The position numbers were made by a program, and so were the translations under genes. A stretch of 9,298 nucleotides of DNA from HGM05232 sp964646495 (GTDB taxonomy: Bacteria; Bacteroidota; Bacteroidia; Bacteroidales; Muribaculaceae): positions 1-9,298 of the forward strand of contig CAZYEO010000092.1 in assembly GCA_964646495.1 (NCBI GenBank), written 5' to 3'. Shown here in pieces: positions 1-5,608 of the stretch; within the stretch, counting starts at the first letter, position 1; every line of letters starts with the position of its first letter. The notes under the pieces were generated by a model. The model searched no databases, was not told the DNA's origin, and was given only the letters and a program-made list of their open reading frames with translations.

Positions 1-50
1 ACCACTTCAAATTAAACTATCTTTAGAAAAGATAAAACAGTACCCGAAAT

Positions 51-83
51 AACAAAGATGAAAACATTGTTTCAATCTTTGTT
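51..83. repeat. Inverted repeat / hairpin upstream of plsC
   Basis: AACAAAGAT (51-59) is repeated exactly in reverse complement at 75-83. An inner set of pairs (60-63 with 70-73, and C65 with G69) would extend the stem with single-base bulges. The right arm contains the TTTG (78-81) that I read as the -33 element of the plsC promoter. It could be the terminator of a gene left of the window or an operator for plsC; the sequence alone does not decide. Confidence 0.6.
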
Positions 84-108
84 ATTTATCTCATTTGCTG
101 TATCTTTG
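78..108 (+). promoter_or_regulatory. Bacteroidota-type promoter of plsC
   Basis: TTTG at 78-81, a 19-nt spacer and TATCTTTG at 101-108 match the sigma-ABfr consensus (TTTG, 19-21 nt, TAnnTTTG) of this phylum. Transcription should begin near 114, giving a leader of about 30 nt before the ATG at 144. Confidence 0.75.
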
Positions 109-143
109 TAACACAAAGTATAACTCAAGAACAAAATCTTAAT

Positions 144-869
144 ATGATATACATTTTCCGTATATATCAATGGGTGATTGCAATTCCGATAATGTTTATA
201 GCTACTATTCTCACTGCTATTACTACAGCAGTAGGATCAATGGTAGGAGGAAGTCGTTGGTGGGGCTATTATCCGGCAAAAATATGGTCAAGACTTTTTT
301 GCATAATAATGTTTGTGAGGGTAAAGGTAGTCGGTAGAGAAAACATTGATCACTCTATATCTTATGTATTTGTTGCCAATCATCAAGGAGCTTATGATAT
401 ATTTACCGTGTATGGATATTTAAATCATAACTTTAAATGGATGATGAAGAAGAGCCTGGAAAAAATACCTTTTGTTGGATATGCGTGTAAGAGTGCAGGT
501 CATATAATGGTAGATAGATCATCGGCATCAGCAATAAAGCACACAATGGATAGTGCAAAGAAACGTTTGCGTAACGGAATGTCATTGGTAGTATTTCCTG
601 AGGGAGCACGTACATGGACTGGAAAAATGAGAGATTTTAAACGTGGTGCATTTAAACTTGCTCTCGATTTTAATCTCCCTATAGTACCTCTTACTATTGA
701 CGGCTCATTTAAAGTTCTTCCTCGAACTTCATATAATATAACACCAGGGAAAATAATTCTTACTATTCACCCCCCTATTCTACCCCCTACAAATGGGCAT
801 GATATGGATTCTACAATAGCCGAGAGTTTTGTTAAAATTAAATCAGCACTGCCTCTAAAAGATCAATAA
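144..869 (+). CDS. plsC: 1-acyl-sn-glycerol-3-phosphate acyltransferase (PlsC family)
   Basis: The predicted role is transfer of an acyl group to the sn-2 position of lysophosphatidate, giving phosphatidate for membrane phospholipids at the inner membrane. All four acyltransferase blocks are visible in the 241 residues: the catalytic HX4D (NHQGAYD, H80 and D85), GHIMVDR (119-125), the substrate-binding FPEGAR (151-156) and IVPLTIDG (180-187). A hydrophobic segment at about 10-32 is a membrane anchor, and a second hydrophobic stretch lies near 50-58. The length is usual for the family. The ATG at 144 is chosen because it lies about 30 nt after the predicted start of transcription and leaves the anchor whole; no Shine-Dalgarno is visible, as expected in Bacteroidota. 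The gene appears monocistronic, ending before a strong hairpin at 887-930. An acyltransferase acting on another lysophospholipid or ornithine lipid is the main alternative, but the general class is secure. Confidence 0.93.
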   Translation: MIYIFRIYQWVIAIPIMFIATILTAITTAVGSMVGGSRWWGYYPAKIWSRLFCIIMFVRVKVVGRENIDHSISYVFVANHQGAYDIFTVYGYLNHNFKWMMKKSLEKIPFVGYACKSAGHIMVDRSSASAIKHTMDSAKKRLRNGMSLVVFPEGARTWTGKMRDFKRGAFKLALDFNLPIVPLTIDGSFKVLPRTSYNITPGKIILTIHPPILPPTNGHDMDSTIAESFVKIKSALPLKDQ

Positions 870-886
870 GATAAATATCGGATATA

Positions 887-930
887 AACAAAATTAGGGT
901 GTGTCAATTTTGACACACCCTAATTTTGTT
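887..930. terminator. Bidirectional intrinsic terminator between plsC and tRNA-Gln
   Basis: Positions 887-907 and 910-930 are perfect reverse complements (21 bp, with a 2-nt centre that would in practice be a 4-nt or larger loop). The core is GGGTGTGTC/GACACACCC, flanked by A/T-rich arms so that either strand yields a GC-rich stem followed by TTTTGTT. It can end plsC from the left and tRNA-Gln from the right. The right arm overlaps the last two tRNA bases (929-930). Confidence 0.85.
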
Positions 931-999
931 GTCCAGGAAGGACTCGAACCCTCACAGGCGGAACCAGAATCCGAAGTGCTACCATTACACCACTGGACA
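929..999 (-). tRNA. tRNA-Gln (anticodon CTG)
   Basis: The reverse complement folds as a complete 71-nt tRNA. The acceptor stem TGTCCAG/CTGGACA is fully paired, the D arm has the GG of its loop, the anticodon loop TTCTGGT has CTG at + positions 965-967, and the T arm has TTCGAGT. The U1-A72 pair is usual for glutamine tRNAs. The discriminator is A and no CCA is encoded. CTG reads CAG codons. The gene has its own promoter (1017-1047) and shares a terminator with plsC. Confidence 0.95.
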
Positions 1000-1016
1000 T
1001 TGTGATTTTGGTAGTG

Positions 1017-1047
1017 CAAAATTACAACTATTTTTTTTGTATGCAAA
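1017..1047 (-). promoter_or_regulatory. Promoter of tRNA-Gln
   Basis: On the minus strand TTTG (1047-1044), a 19-nt spacer and TAATTTTG (1024-1017) fit the Bacteroidota consensus exactly. The predicted start near 1010 leaves only about ten bases before the tRNA 5' end, as is usual for a tRNA gene. Confidence 0.75.
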
Positions 1048-1123
1048 GGCTATTCAATATTTTTTATTTGAAAAATAGGAGCAAGCCTCATTTTTCTATT
1101 GAACCAAAAATTTGGCTCCTTGT

Positions 1124-1131
1124 TATCTTTT
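1124..1131 (+). promoter_or_regulatory. Possible -7 element of the OmpA-family gene
   Basis: TATCTTTT at 1124-1131 resembles TAnnTTTG with one mismatch. The nearest upstream TTG (1099-1101) is 22 nt away, a little long. A start near 1137 would give a leader of about 26 nt before the ATG at 1163 and would exclude the more upstream TTG start at 1112. This is a weak call. Confidence 0.35.
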
Positions 1132-1162
1132 CATTATAAATATGATACTAAAACATATTATT

Positions 1163-1888
1163 ATGAAATGGAATAAAAATATTACTATAGTTAGTATGTG
1201 TGTATTTTTGATGATACCATCAAGTTGTAGTACTTTCAAAAATATGAGTCAAACCGGACAAAACGCTATAATCGGTGGTGGTGCGGGTGCTGCTGTCGGA
1301 ACGGGTATCGGAGCACTTATCGGTGGTGGTAAAGGTGCTTGGATAGGAGCATTGGTTGGAAGTGCCCTAGGTGCAGGAACGGGAGCTGCAATCGGATATA
1401 AAATGGATAAGCAAAAGGAAGAATTAGAGCGCGAGTTGGCAAGTGTCAAAGAATTAGCTGCCCAACGTGATACTACATATATAATTGAAAGTGTGAAAGA
1501 CAGCAATAATCTAAATGCTATTAAAGTGGTATTGGGCGATGCTATATTATTTAATATTGGGTCTGCTCAACTCTCGGCTACAGCTCAAGCTGCTTTATCA
1601 AGAATAGCATATAACTTGAATCAAAACCCCTCTACCGATATGACAATAATTGGATATACCGATAACACGGGAACTTATGGAATAAATATGCAATTGTCGC
1701 AAGAACGTGCTGATGCTGTTCGTAATTATCTTATTTCTCAGGGTGTATCGGCTTCAAGATTATCAGCTGTAGGTAAAGGTTGGGACAACCCCATAGCTTC
1801 TAATGCGACTATTCAGGGGCGCGCCCAGAATAGAAGAGTAGAAATGTATATTACAGCAAGTAAAGAGATGATTCAAAATGCTATGTAG
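1163..1888 (+). CDS. OmpA-family lipoprotein with glycine-zipper segment
   Basis: This is a 241-residue envelope protein predicted to tether the outer membrane to peptidoglycan. A signal peptide with a lipobox-like end (IPSSC, lipidated Cys22) comes first. A glycine-zipper segment follows at about 36-80, rich in GG and GxxxG spacing and probably membrane-inserted. Next is a short charged, possibly coiled stretch (81-102), then an OmpA C-terminal domain (about 123-232). The diaminopimelate-binding pair of that domain is present: Asp167 in YTDNTG and Arg182 in the LSQERADAV helix. The ATG at 1163 gives a well-formed signal peptide; ATG 1142 and TTG 1112 in the same frame add residues before it and are less likely. 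Such proteins resemble the YiaD/Pal-like lipoproteins in layout. The stop lies 1 nt from the stop of the convergent gene. The ligand follows from the family and has not been shown here. Confidence 0.9.
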   Translation: MKWNKNITIVSMCVFLMIPSSCSTFKNMSQTGQNAIIGGGAGAAVGTGIGALIGGGKGAWIGALVGSALGAGTGAAIGYKMDKQKEELERELASVKELAAQRDTTYIIESVKDSNNLNAIKVVLGDAILFNIGSAQLSATAQAALSRIAYNLNQNPSTDMTIIGYTDNTGTYGINMQLSQERADAVRNYLISQGVSASRLSAVGKGWDNPIASNATIQGRAQNRRVEMYITASKEMIQNAM

Positions 1889-1889
1889 T

Positions 1890-2384
1890 CTATTTCTTTG
1901 TCTCCGAAGCGTAATGATATTTAAGTAATTTCATCATGTTTCGGAGATCTTCTTTTGTCTCAAACGCATAAAATGGAATGATAAAAAAAGAATATTTAGA
2001 GGATTTAAATATAAGAAGTAACCCTGATGGCTTTATTTTATACCCTCTAAAATCAGACCACGCAAGCATGCGATTCCAGTCACCAAAATCCAATTGAATT
2101 CCATCTGCCGTTATATCCAATTTCTTTTCAAGAATGGAATAGCGGCTTTCCGGTTTAAGTCCATGCCATATGTATACATATGACATGATCATCGGTATAA
2201 TTATGAAAATAATCATTAACGCGACAAATATAAATGCTATATTAAACGCCGATAAGCTAGATATTATAATAATTGGCAATAAAATTATCCACCACCAGTT
2301 TATTATGAAATTTCGGTATAGCACACTCATATATATTGAGGATGGTAACGAATAAGGTTTTATCGAAATGTTATATGACAACAT
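1890..2384 (-). CDS. YcxB-like membrane protein
   Basis: This is a 164-residue protein of unknown function. It has a short N-terminal strand-like part (1-25), two hydrophobic helices at about 31-46 and 50-72, and a soluble C-terminal domain (about 80-164). The latter carries the pattern of the YcxB-like family, including LDITADGIQLDFG, the W-S-D-F motif near 109-112 and an IIPFYAF strand at 135-141. I start it at the ATG 2384, which begins 1 nt after the stop codon of the DUF486 gene; an in-frame start at 2429 would overlap that gene by 44 nt and add a poorly formed N-terminus. It is the last gene of the operon with the C45 hydrolase. The family is recognised only from its general pattern and no catalytic residues are evident. 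A sensory or scaffold role in the inner membrane is possible but unsupported. Confidence 0.7.
   Translation of the reverse strand: MLSYNISIKPYSLPSSIYMSVLYRNFIINWWWIILLPIIIISSLSAFNIAFIFVALMIIFIIIPMIMSYVYIWHGLKPESRYSILEKKLDITADGIQLDFGDWNRMLAWSDFRGYKIKPSGLLLIFKSSKYSFFIIPFYAFETKEDLRNMMKLLKYHYASETKK
1901..1947. repeat. Inverted repeat in the 3' end of the YcxB-like gene
   Basis: TCTCCGAA (1901-1908) pairs exactly with TTCGGAGA (1940-1947) across a 31-nt loop, and the + strand then runs into TCTTCTTTTG. The stops of the two convergent genes are at 1888 and 1890, so any terminator of the OmpA-family transcript must lie inside the opposing gene, and this is the best candidate. The long loop and weak T-tract make it a tentative call. 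Confidence 0.3.
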
Positions 2385-2385
2385 A

Positions 2386-2769
2386 TTATGATTTTGGAGT
2401 GTCAAGAAATACAAAATATACTGATCCAATAAGAAGCAAAAATGCTACAATATGGTTCCATTTAAGAGTTTCTCCTTGGAAAAAGAAATTGGCGAAAATA
2501 GTAAATATTATTAGGGTTATTACCTCTTGCATAACTTTCAACTGCATCAATGTAAATGGTCCGCCGTTACCAATATATCCAATACGGTTGGCCGGTACTT
2601 GAAAAGAGTATTCTGCTAAAGCTATTCCCCAAGAGAATAATATTACTACATATAGAGGCCAGTTGGCGCTTGTTCCGCTGTTTTGTAGTTTTAGGTGTCC
2701 ATACCATGCAAATGTCATGAATATGTTTGATACAATCAACAATAACACTGTAAATATTGCTGCACTCAT
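2386..2769 (-). CDS. DUF486 (DMT-like) small membrane protein
   Basis: This 127-residue integral membrane protein belongs to the DUF486 family, relatives of the drug/metabolite transporter fold built from four helices. The helices fall at about 4-22, 37-54, 74-96 and 106-122. Family hallmarks are all present: FMTFAWYGHLK (17-27), EYSFQVPANRIG (53-64) and GPFTLMQLKVMQE (70-82). The length is close to the usual 110-120 residues. The ATG at 2769 lies 5 nt after the stop of the C45 hydrolase gene, and the TAA is followed 1 nt later by the ATG of the YcxB-like gene, so the three are surely cotranscribed. Four-helix DMT relatives work as dimers, so transport is plausible, but no substrate is known to me for this family. 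Confidence 0.88.
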   Translation of the reverse strand: MSAAIFTVLLLIVSNIFMTFAWYGHLKLQNSGTSANWPLYVVILFSWGIALAEYSFQVPANRIGYIGNGGPFTLMQLKVMQEVITLIIFTIFANFFFQGETLKWNHIVAFLLLIGSVYFVFLDTPKS

Positions 2770-2774
2770 ATTAT

Positions 2775-3872
2775 TTATTTCTGTAATTCTTTACGACGAC
2801 GTTCCAATTCTTCATACCCTTTGCGGTAATTTTCGGCATTTATTGCCTTTACCTGTTGGCTGTAACCGGTGCCGTTACGGTTGTATAATTTATTGATATT
2901 AACACTGCTTTTATGCGTGTATATTTCTTTTTTCTTTGCGATTGCTTCATCGCATAGAGGTGAACGCCCTGTTATGGGATCAGCAAGAAGTCCACTTGGT
3001 ATTCCATTCGCTCCTATCCACACAGGGTATATTTCGCAACATGGAGGGTACCCTACTCCACTCCACATTGTAGTGAGCATAGGGGATTCACCTTTTTTTA
3101 CACCTTCAATTGCTATTGTAGCTGTAGATGTGGGGCGAGGTATGAATTCTTTATCGGAAATTGTGATATTATTAGATAGAGAATAATCTCTATTACCTTT
3201 TGTACTGAAAAAAGATCGTGATATATATTCTGTGAAAGTAGCAGGGGTTATATTTTTTGCCTTAATATATGGACTTAATAATGAACAAGCACTCGATTCG
3301 CGAATATATCCACTCCCTTTTTCTTCAATGCCACTATGCGAATAGTTTGTGCGCACAATAACTCCATCAGGAGCATCTTTAATATCGTACTTCACATAAT
3401 CAGTATTGTTAACTTCAAAATAAGCACCATTTCCTTCTGCATCTATAACTCCAAAATTAGCTTCTACACGCATCGGGCGTTTATGAGTTTTCAATAAATT
3501 TTCAAAGTCATCAATATTCCTGCATATTGATAGTGCTTCCGACATAAGAATTCCCTCCTTATCCATTTCAGTAATGGTATCACGTTTGATATTGTAGGAA
3601 TGGGTGTTCATAATGGCAAAACCTTGAGAATTAAAGCCAATCCAGGCCTCTTTTCTTAATTTATCGTTAGCGTTGAATAGTGCCACATAGCCAAATTTAC
3701 CATTAGATGCCGGTATGCTGTCTATCACATTGTCGGCAGTTGAAGTGTCACGATGTTTCCATAAAATAGGTCTTCCATTTGCTGTAAGATTGCCCGAAAC
3801 AATTGCCGAAGTACAACCAAGTGCCATCGCGGAATTTGCTATAAGGATAATAACGGTTATTAATATTTTCAT
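2775..3872 (-). CDS. Exported C45-family (AAT-like) Ntn hydrolase
   Basis: This 365-residue protein resembles the acyl-CoA:6-aminopenicillanate acyltransferase / carcinine hydrolase group of N-terminal-nucleophile amidohydrolases, which cleave or form amide bonds with an N-terminal cysteine. A signal peptide (1-19, ending MALG) is followed directly by CTSAIVSG, so Cys20 is the expected nucleophile. GRPILWKHRD (33-42, with Arg41), ANFGVIDAEGNGAYFEV (about 138-154), VRTNYSHSG (173-181, with Asn176), RPTSTATIAIEG (246-257) and the MWSGVGYPPCCEIYPVWIG stretch (269-287) are typical of the family. The C-terminus is a charged helix. The ATG at 3872 is chosen because the upstream in-frame TTG (3896) lies within the -7 element of the promoter. 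First gene of a three-gene operon with two small membrane proteins. Peptides, acylated amino acids or other amides are possible substrates; the sequence does not say which. Confidence 0.85.
   Translation of the reverse strand: MKILITVIILIANSAMALGCTSAIVSGNLTANGRPILWKHRDTSTADNVIDSIPASNGKFGYVALFNANDKLRKEAWIGFNSQGFAIMNTHSYNIKRDTITEMDKEGILMSEALSICRNIDDFENLLKTHKRPMRVEANFGVIDAEGNGAYFEVNNTDYVKYDIKDAPDGVIVRTNYSHSGIEEKGSGYIRESSACSLLSPYIKAKNITPATFTEYISRSFFSTKGNRDYSLSNNITISDKEFIPRPTSTATIAIEGVKKGESPMLTTMWSGVGYPPCCEIYPVWIGANGIPSGLLADPITGRSPLCDEAIAKKKEIYTHKSSVNINKLYNRNGTGYSQQVKAINAENYRKGYEELERRRKELQK
3184..3203. repeat. Copy 1 of a 20-bp exact direct repeat (in the C45 gene)
   Basis: TAATCTCTATTACCTTTTGT here is identical to 6797-6816 in the leader of the tRNA-Gly/Leu unit, and the match stops at both ends. 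Read on the minus strand it encodes part of TKGNRDY (about residues 224-230) of the hydrolase. No mobile element borders either copy. Confidence 0.8.
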
Positions 3873-3893
3873 TTTCCAAATATAATTATTAAT

Positions 3894-3925
3894 CAAAGGT
3901 AACTACTCTGCGAGAAATTATCAAA
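3894..3925 (-). promoter_or_regulatory. Promoter of the C45-DUF486-YcxB operon
   Basis: On the minus strand TTTG (3925-3922), a 20-nt spacer and TACCTTTG (3901-3894) match the Bacteroidota consensus. The predicted start near 3888 gives a leader of about 16 nt to the ATG at 3872. It interlocks with the promoter of the divergent thioesterase gene. Confidence 0.7.
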
Positions 3926-3940
3926 ATTTATGTAACTTTG
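3907..3940 (+). promoter_or_regulatory. Promoter of the thioesterase-dprA pair
   Basis: TAACTTTG at 3933-3940 is a perfect -7 element. The -33 side is weaker: the best candidate is TCTG at 3907-3910, 22 nt upstream. The predicted start near 3946 leaves about 15 nt before the ATG at 3961. Confidence 0.55.
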
Positions 3941-3960
3941 TTATTACATTCACATGATTT

Positions 3961-4374
3961 ATGGATAAAAATAAATATATATATAACCTTGAAATAAAGG
4001 TGCGTGATTACGAAATTGATAGTGAGGGGATAGTAAATAATGCTATATATTTGCATTATTTGGAACACACGCGTCATGAATTTTGTGAATGGGCAGGCTT
4101 ATCATTTGATCAAATGCAGAAAAATGGCATAATACCCGTGTTGAATAAAGTAGAAATAGAATATAAAACACCCCTTAGAAGCGGTGACACAATGATAAGT
4201 AAATTATGGGTGGAAATGAAGGGGGTGAGATTTGTATTTCACCAAGATATATTCAATGTTTTGACAGGAGAGCAAGTTGTAAAAGCAGTAGTTAGTTGTG
4301 TTTGTCTTCAAAATGGCAAATTGTCGAGAGGAGAAGCCTTAGAAAATGCATTTAGCCAATTTTTGCACAAATAA
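3961..4374 (+). CDS. Acyl-CoA thioesterase, 4HBT/YbgC-like hotdog fold
   Basis: This 137-residue single-domain hotdog protein is predicted to hydrolyse acyl-CoA or acyl-ACP thioesters in the cytoplasm. The catalytic block of the 4-hydroxybenzoyl-CoA thioesterase group is clear near the N-terminus: VRDYEID (14-20) with the likely catalytic Asp20, then GIVNNAIYLHYLEHTRHEF (23-41), where VNN and the EH pair are conserved. The PVLNKVEIEYKTPLRSGD stretch (59-76) is the long strand of the hotdog sheet. Length is normal. It starts at an ATG about 15 nt after the predicted transcription start and is followed 11 nt later by dprA, so the two are probably cotranscribed; I recall this neighbour pair in other Bacteroidales. 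The acyl chain preference cannot be read. Oligomers with active sites at subunit interfaces are the rule in the family. Confidence 0.9.
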   Translation: MDKNKYIYNLEIKVRDYEIDSEGIVNNAIYLHYLEHTRHEFCEWAGLSFDQMQKNGIIPVLNKVEIEYKTPLRSGDTMISKLWVEMKGVRFVFHQDIFNVLTGEQVVKAVVSCVCLQNGKLSRGEALENAFSQFLHK

Positions 4375-4385
4375 ATATATCTACC

Positions 4386-5480
4386 ATGGAATATCGTATT
4401 GCTTTTGGTAAGATCAAAGGAATGAATTCTGACCTTGCTCAAAAGATTCTTGACATAATACCATCTGAAAAAGATTTTTTTCTTCTATCTGAAAAAGATC
4501 TGATGAGAATGCTTGATACTAAAAATAAAATATTCGGATCATTATATCGCACCGATATTCTAAATAAAGCACATCGTGAAATTGAATTTATAAATAAGAA
4601 TAATATTGACGTTCACTACTTTACCGATTCTGATTTTCCGGTAAGACTTTTAAATGCATCTGATGCTCCGATTATATTTTTTACCAAAGGGAAGACTGAT
4701 CTAAATGCTGCAAAAATTATAAGTGTAGTTGGTACGCGTCATGCAACTCCCTATGGACAGCATTTTTGTGAAACTTTTATTAAAGATATTGCACAAGAAT
4801 ATCCTGATACTATAATAGTGAGTGGATTGGCTTATGGAATAGATATTGCTGCACATCGAGAAGCTGTTGCAGCCAATCTTCCTACTGTTGCTGTACTTGC
4901 CCATGGACTCAATACCATATACCCTGCCCCACACCGTTCGGTTGCTATTGATATCCTCAACAGCGGAGGGATGATTCTTACTGATTATTTATCGCAAGAT
5001 GCTATACATAGATCAAATTTTTTGGCACGAAATAGAATAGTAGCAGCACTATGCGATTGTCTTGTAGTTGTAGAATCAGGAGTTAAGGGGGGCGCTTTGG
5101 TTACAGCCGGAATTGCAGCAAGTTATGATAGAGATGTGTTTGCTCTTCCTGGGCGTACATCTGATACTTTCTCTCAGGGGTGTAATAACTTGATACGTCA
5201 CAATGCAGCATCACTTATTACATGTGCTGAAGATCTTATTATGTCTATGAGATGGGAGCGCCATAATTATAAGTCTCCATTACAAATAGAGCTATTTCCG
5301 AAGTTATCATCACAAGAGCAAAAAATAGTAGATATATTGACATCGCATAGCGAATTACATGTAAATACCATGTGCTCATTATTAAACATGCCTATATCGC
5401 AGCTATTGAGTTTACTGGTAGATATGGAATTTAACGGTGTACTCCTTTCTTTGCCTGGAGGAAAATATTCGTTGGCATAA
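4386..5480 (+). CDS. dprA: DNA processing protein DprA (Smf)
   Basis: DprA binds incoming single-stranded DNA and loads RecA during natural transformation; it is also kept in many bacteria not known to be competent. The 364 residues show the standard layout. An N-terminal helical domain (about 1-75) is followed by a Rossmann-like domain (about 80-285) with VVGTRHATPYG (114-124), SGLAYGIDIAAH (146-157), FLARNRIVAAL (212-222), KGGALVTAGIA (234-244) and the PGRTSDTFSQGCNNLI segment (255-270). A C-terminal winged-helix domain (about 305-364) closes the protein. All usual conserved positions are intact, so it is probably functional. The ATG at 4386 lies 11 nt after the thioesterase stop. I find no convincing terminator behind it, only a 5-bp A-T hairpin near 5510. 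No other competence gene lies in the window, so a role in transformation is inferred from the family only. Confidence 0.95.
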   Translation: MEYRIAFGKIKGMNSDLAQKILDIIPSEKDFFLLSEKDLMRMLDTKNKIFGSLYRTDILNKAHREIEFINKNNIDVHYFTDSDFPVRLLNASDAPIIFFTKGKTDLNAAKIISVVGTRHATPYGQHFCETFIKDIAQEYPDTIIVSGLAYGIDIAAHREAVAANLPTVAVLAHGLNTIYPAPHRSVAIDILNSGGMILTDYLSQDAIHRSNFLARNRIVAALCDCLVVVESGVKGGALVTAGIAASYDRDVFALPGRTSDTFSQGCNNLIRHNAASLITCAEDLIMSMRWERHNYKSPLQIELFPKLSSQEQKIVDILTSHSELHVNTMCSLLNMPISQLLSLLVDMEFNGVLLSLPGGKYSLA

Positions 5481-5545
5481 TACTCTTTTATAAAGCATAC
5501 TTAAATGTAAAATCGGGATTTTTGATGAAATAAAATGCTGTTTGC

Positions 5546-5577
5546 TTTGTTATTTATGTATAGACTCCTTATATTTG
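5546..5577 (+). promoter_or_regulatory. Promoter of the uridine phosphorylase gene
   Basis: TTTG (5546-5549), a 20-nt spacer and TATATTTG (5570-5577) match the Bacteroidota consensus. The start would be near 5583, with a 26-nt leader to the ATG at 5609. This makes the gene a unit separate from dprA. Confidence 0.75.
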
Positions 5578-5608
5578 CTCTTTGCATTAATTTATAATTA
5601 TAGACATC

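Noticed and set aside
1077..1120. Inverted repeat AGGAGC/GCTCCT with a nested CCAAA-AA-TTTGG hairpin upstream of the OmpA-family gene
   Set aside because: The arms are only five or six bases, the two stems share a base (1115) so they compete, and no known riboswitch pattern is visible; chance is a sufficient explanation.
1249..1506. Minus-strand open frame of 85 codons rich in Ala and Pro
   Set aside because: It is the antisense shadow of the glycine-zipper segment of the OmpA-family gene; Gly/Ala codons read backwards give Pro/Ala, and it has no promoter or homologous pattern.
2869..3186. Plus-strand open frame of 105 codons opposite the C45 gene
   Set aside because: It lies wholly inside the strongly supported hydrolase gene on the other strand and its translation shows no recognisable domain.
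5505..5525. Possible terminator of dprA
   Set aside because: The stem AAAAT/ATTTT is five A-T pairs and too weak to call, although a T-run follows.
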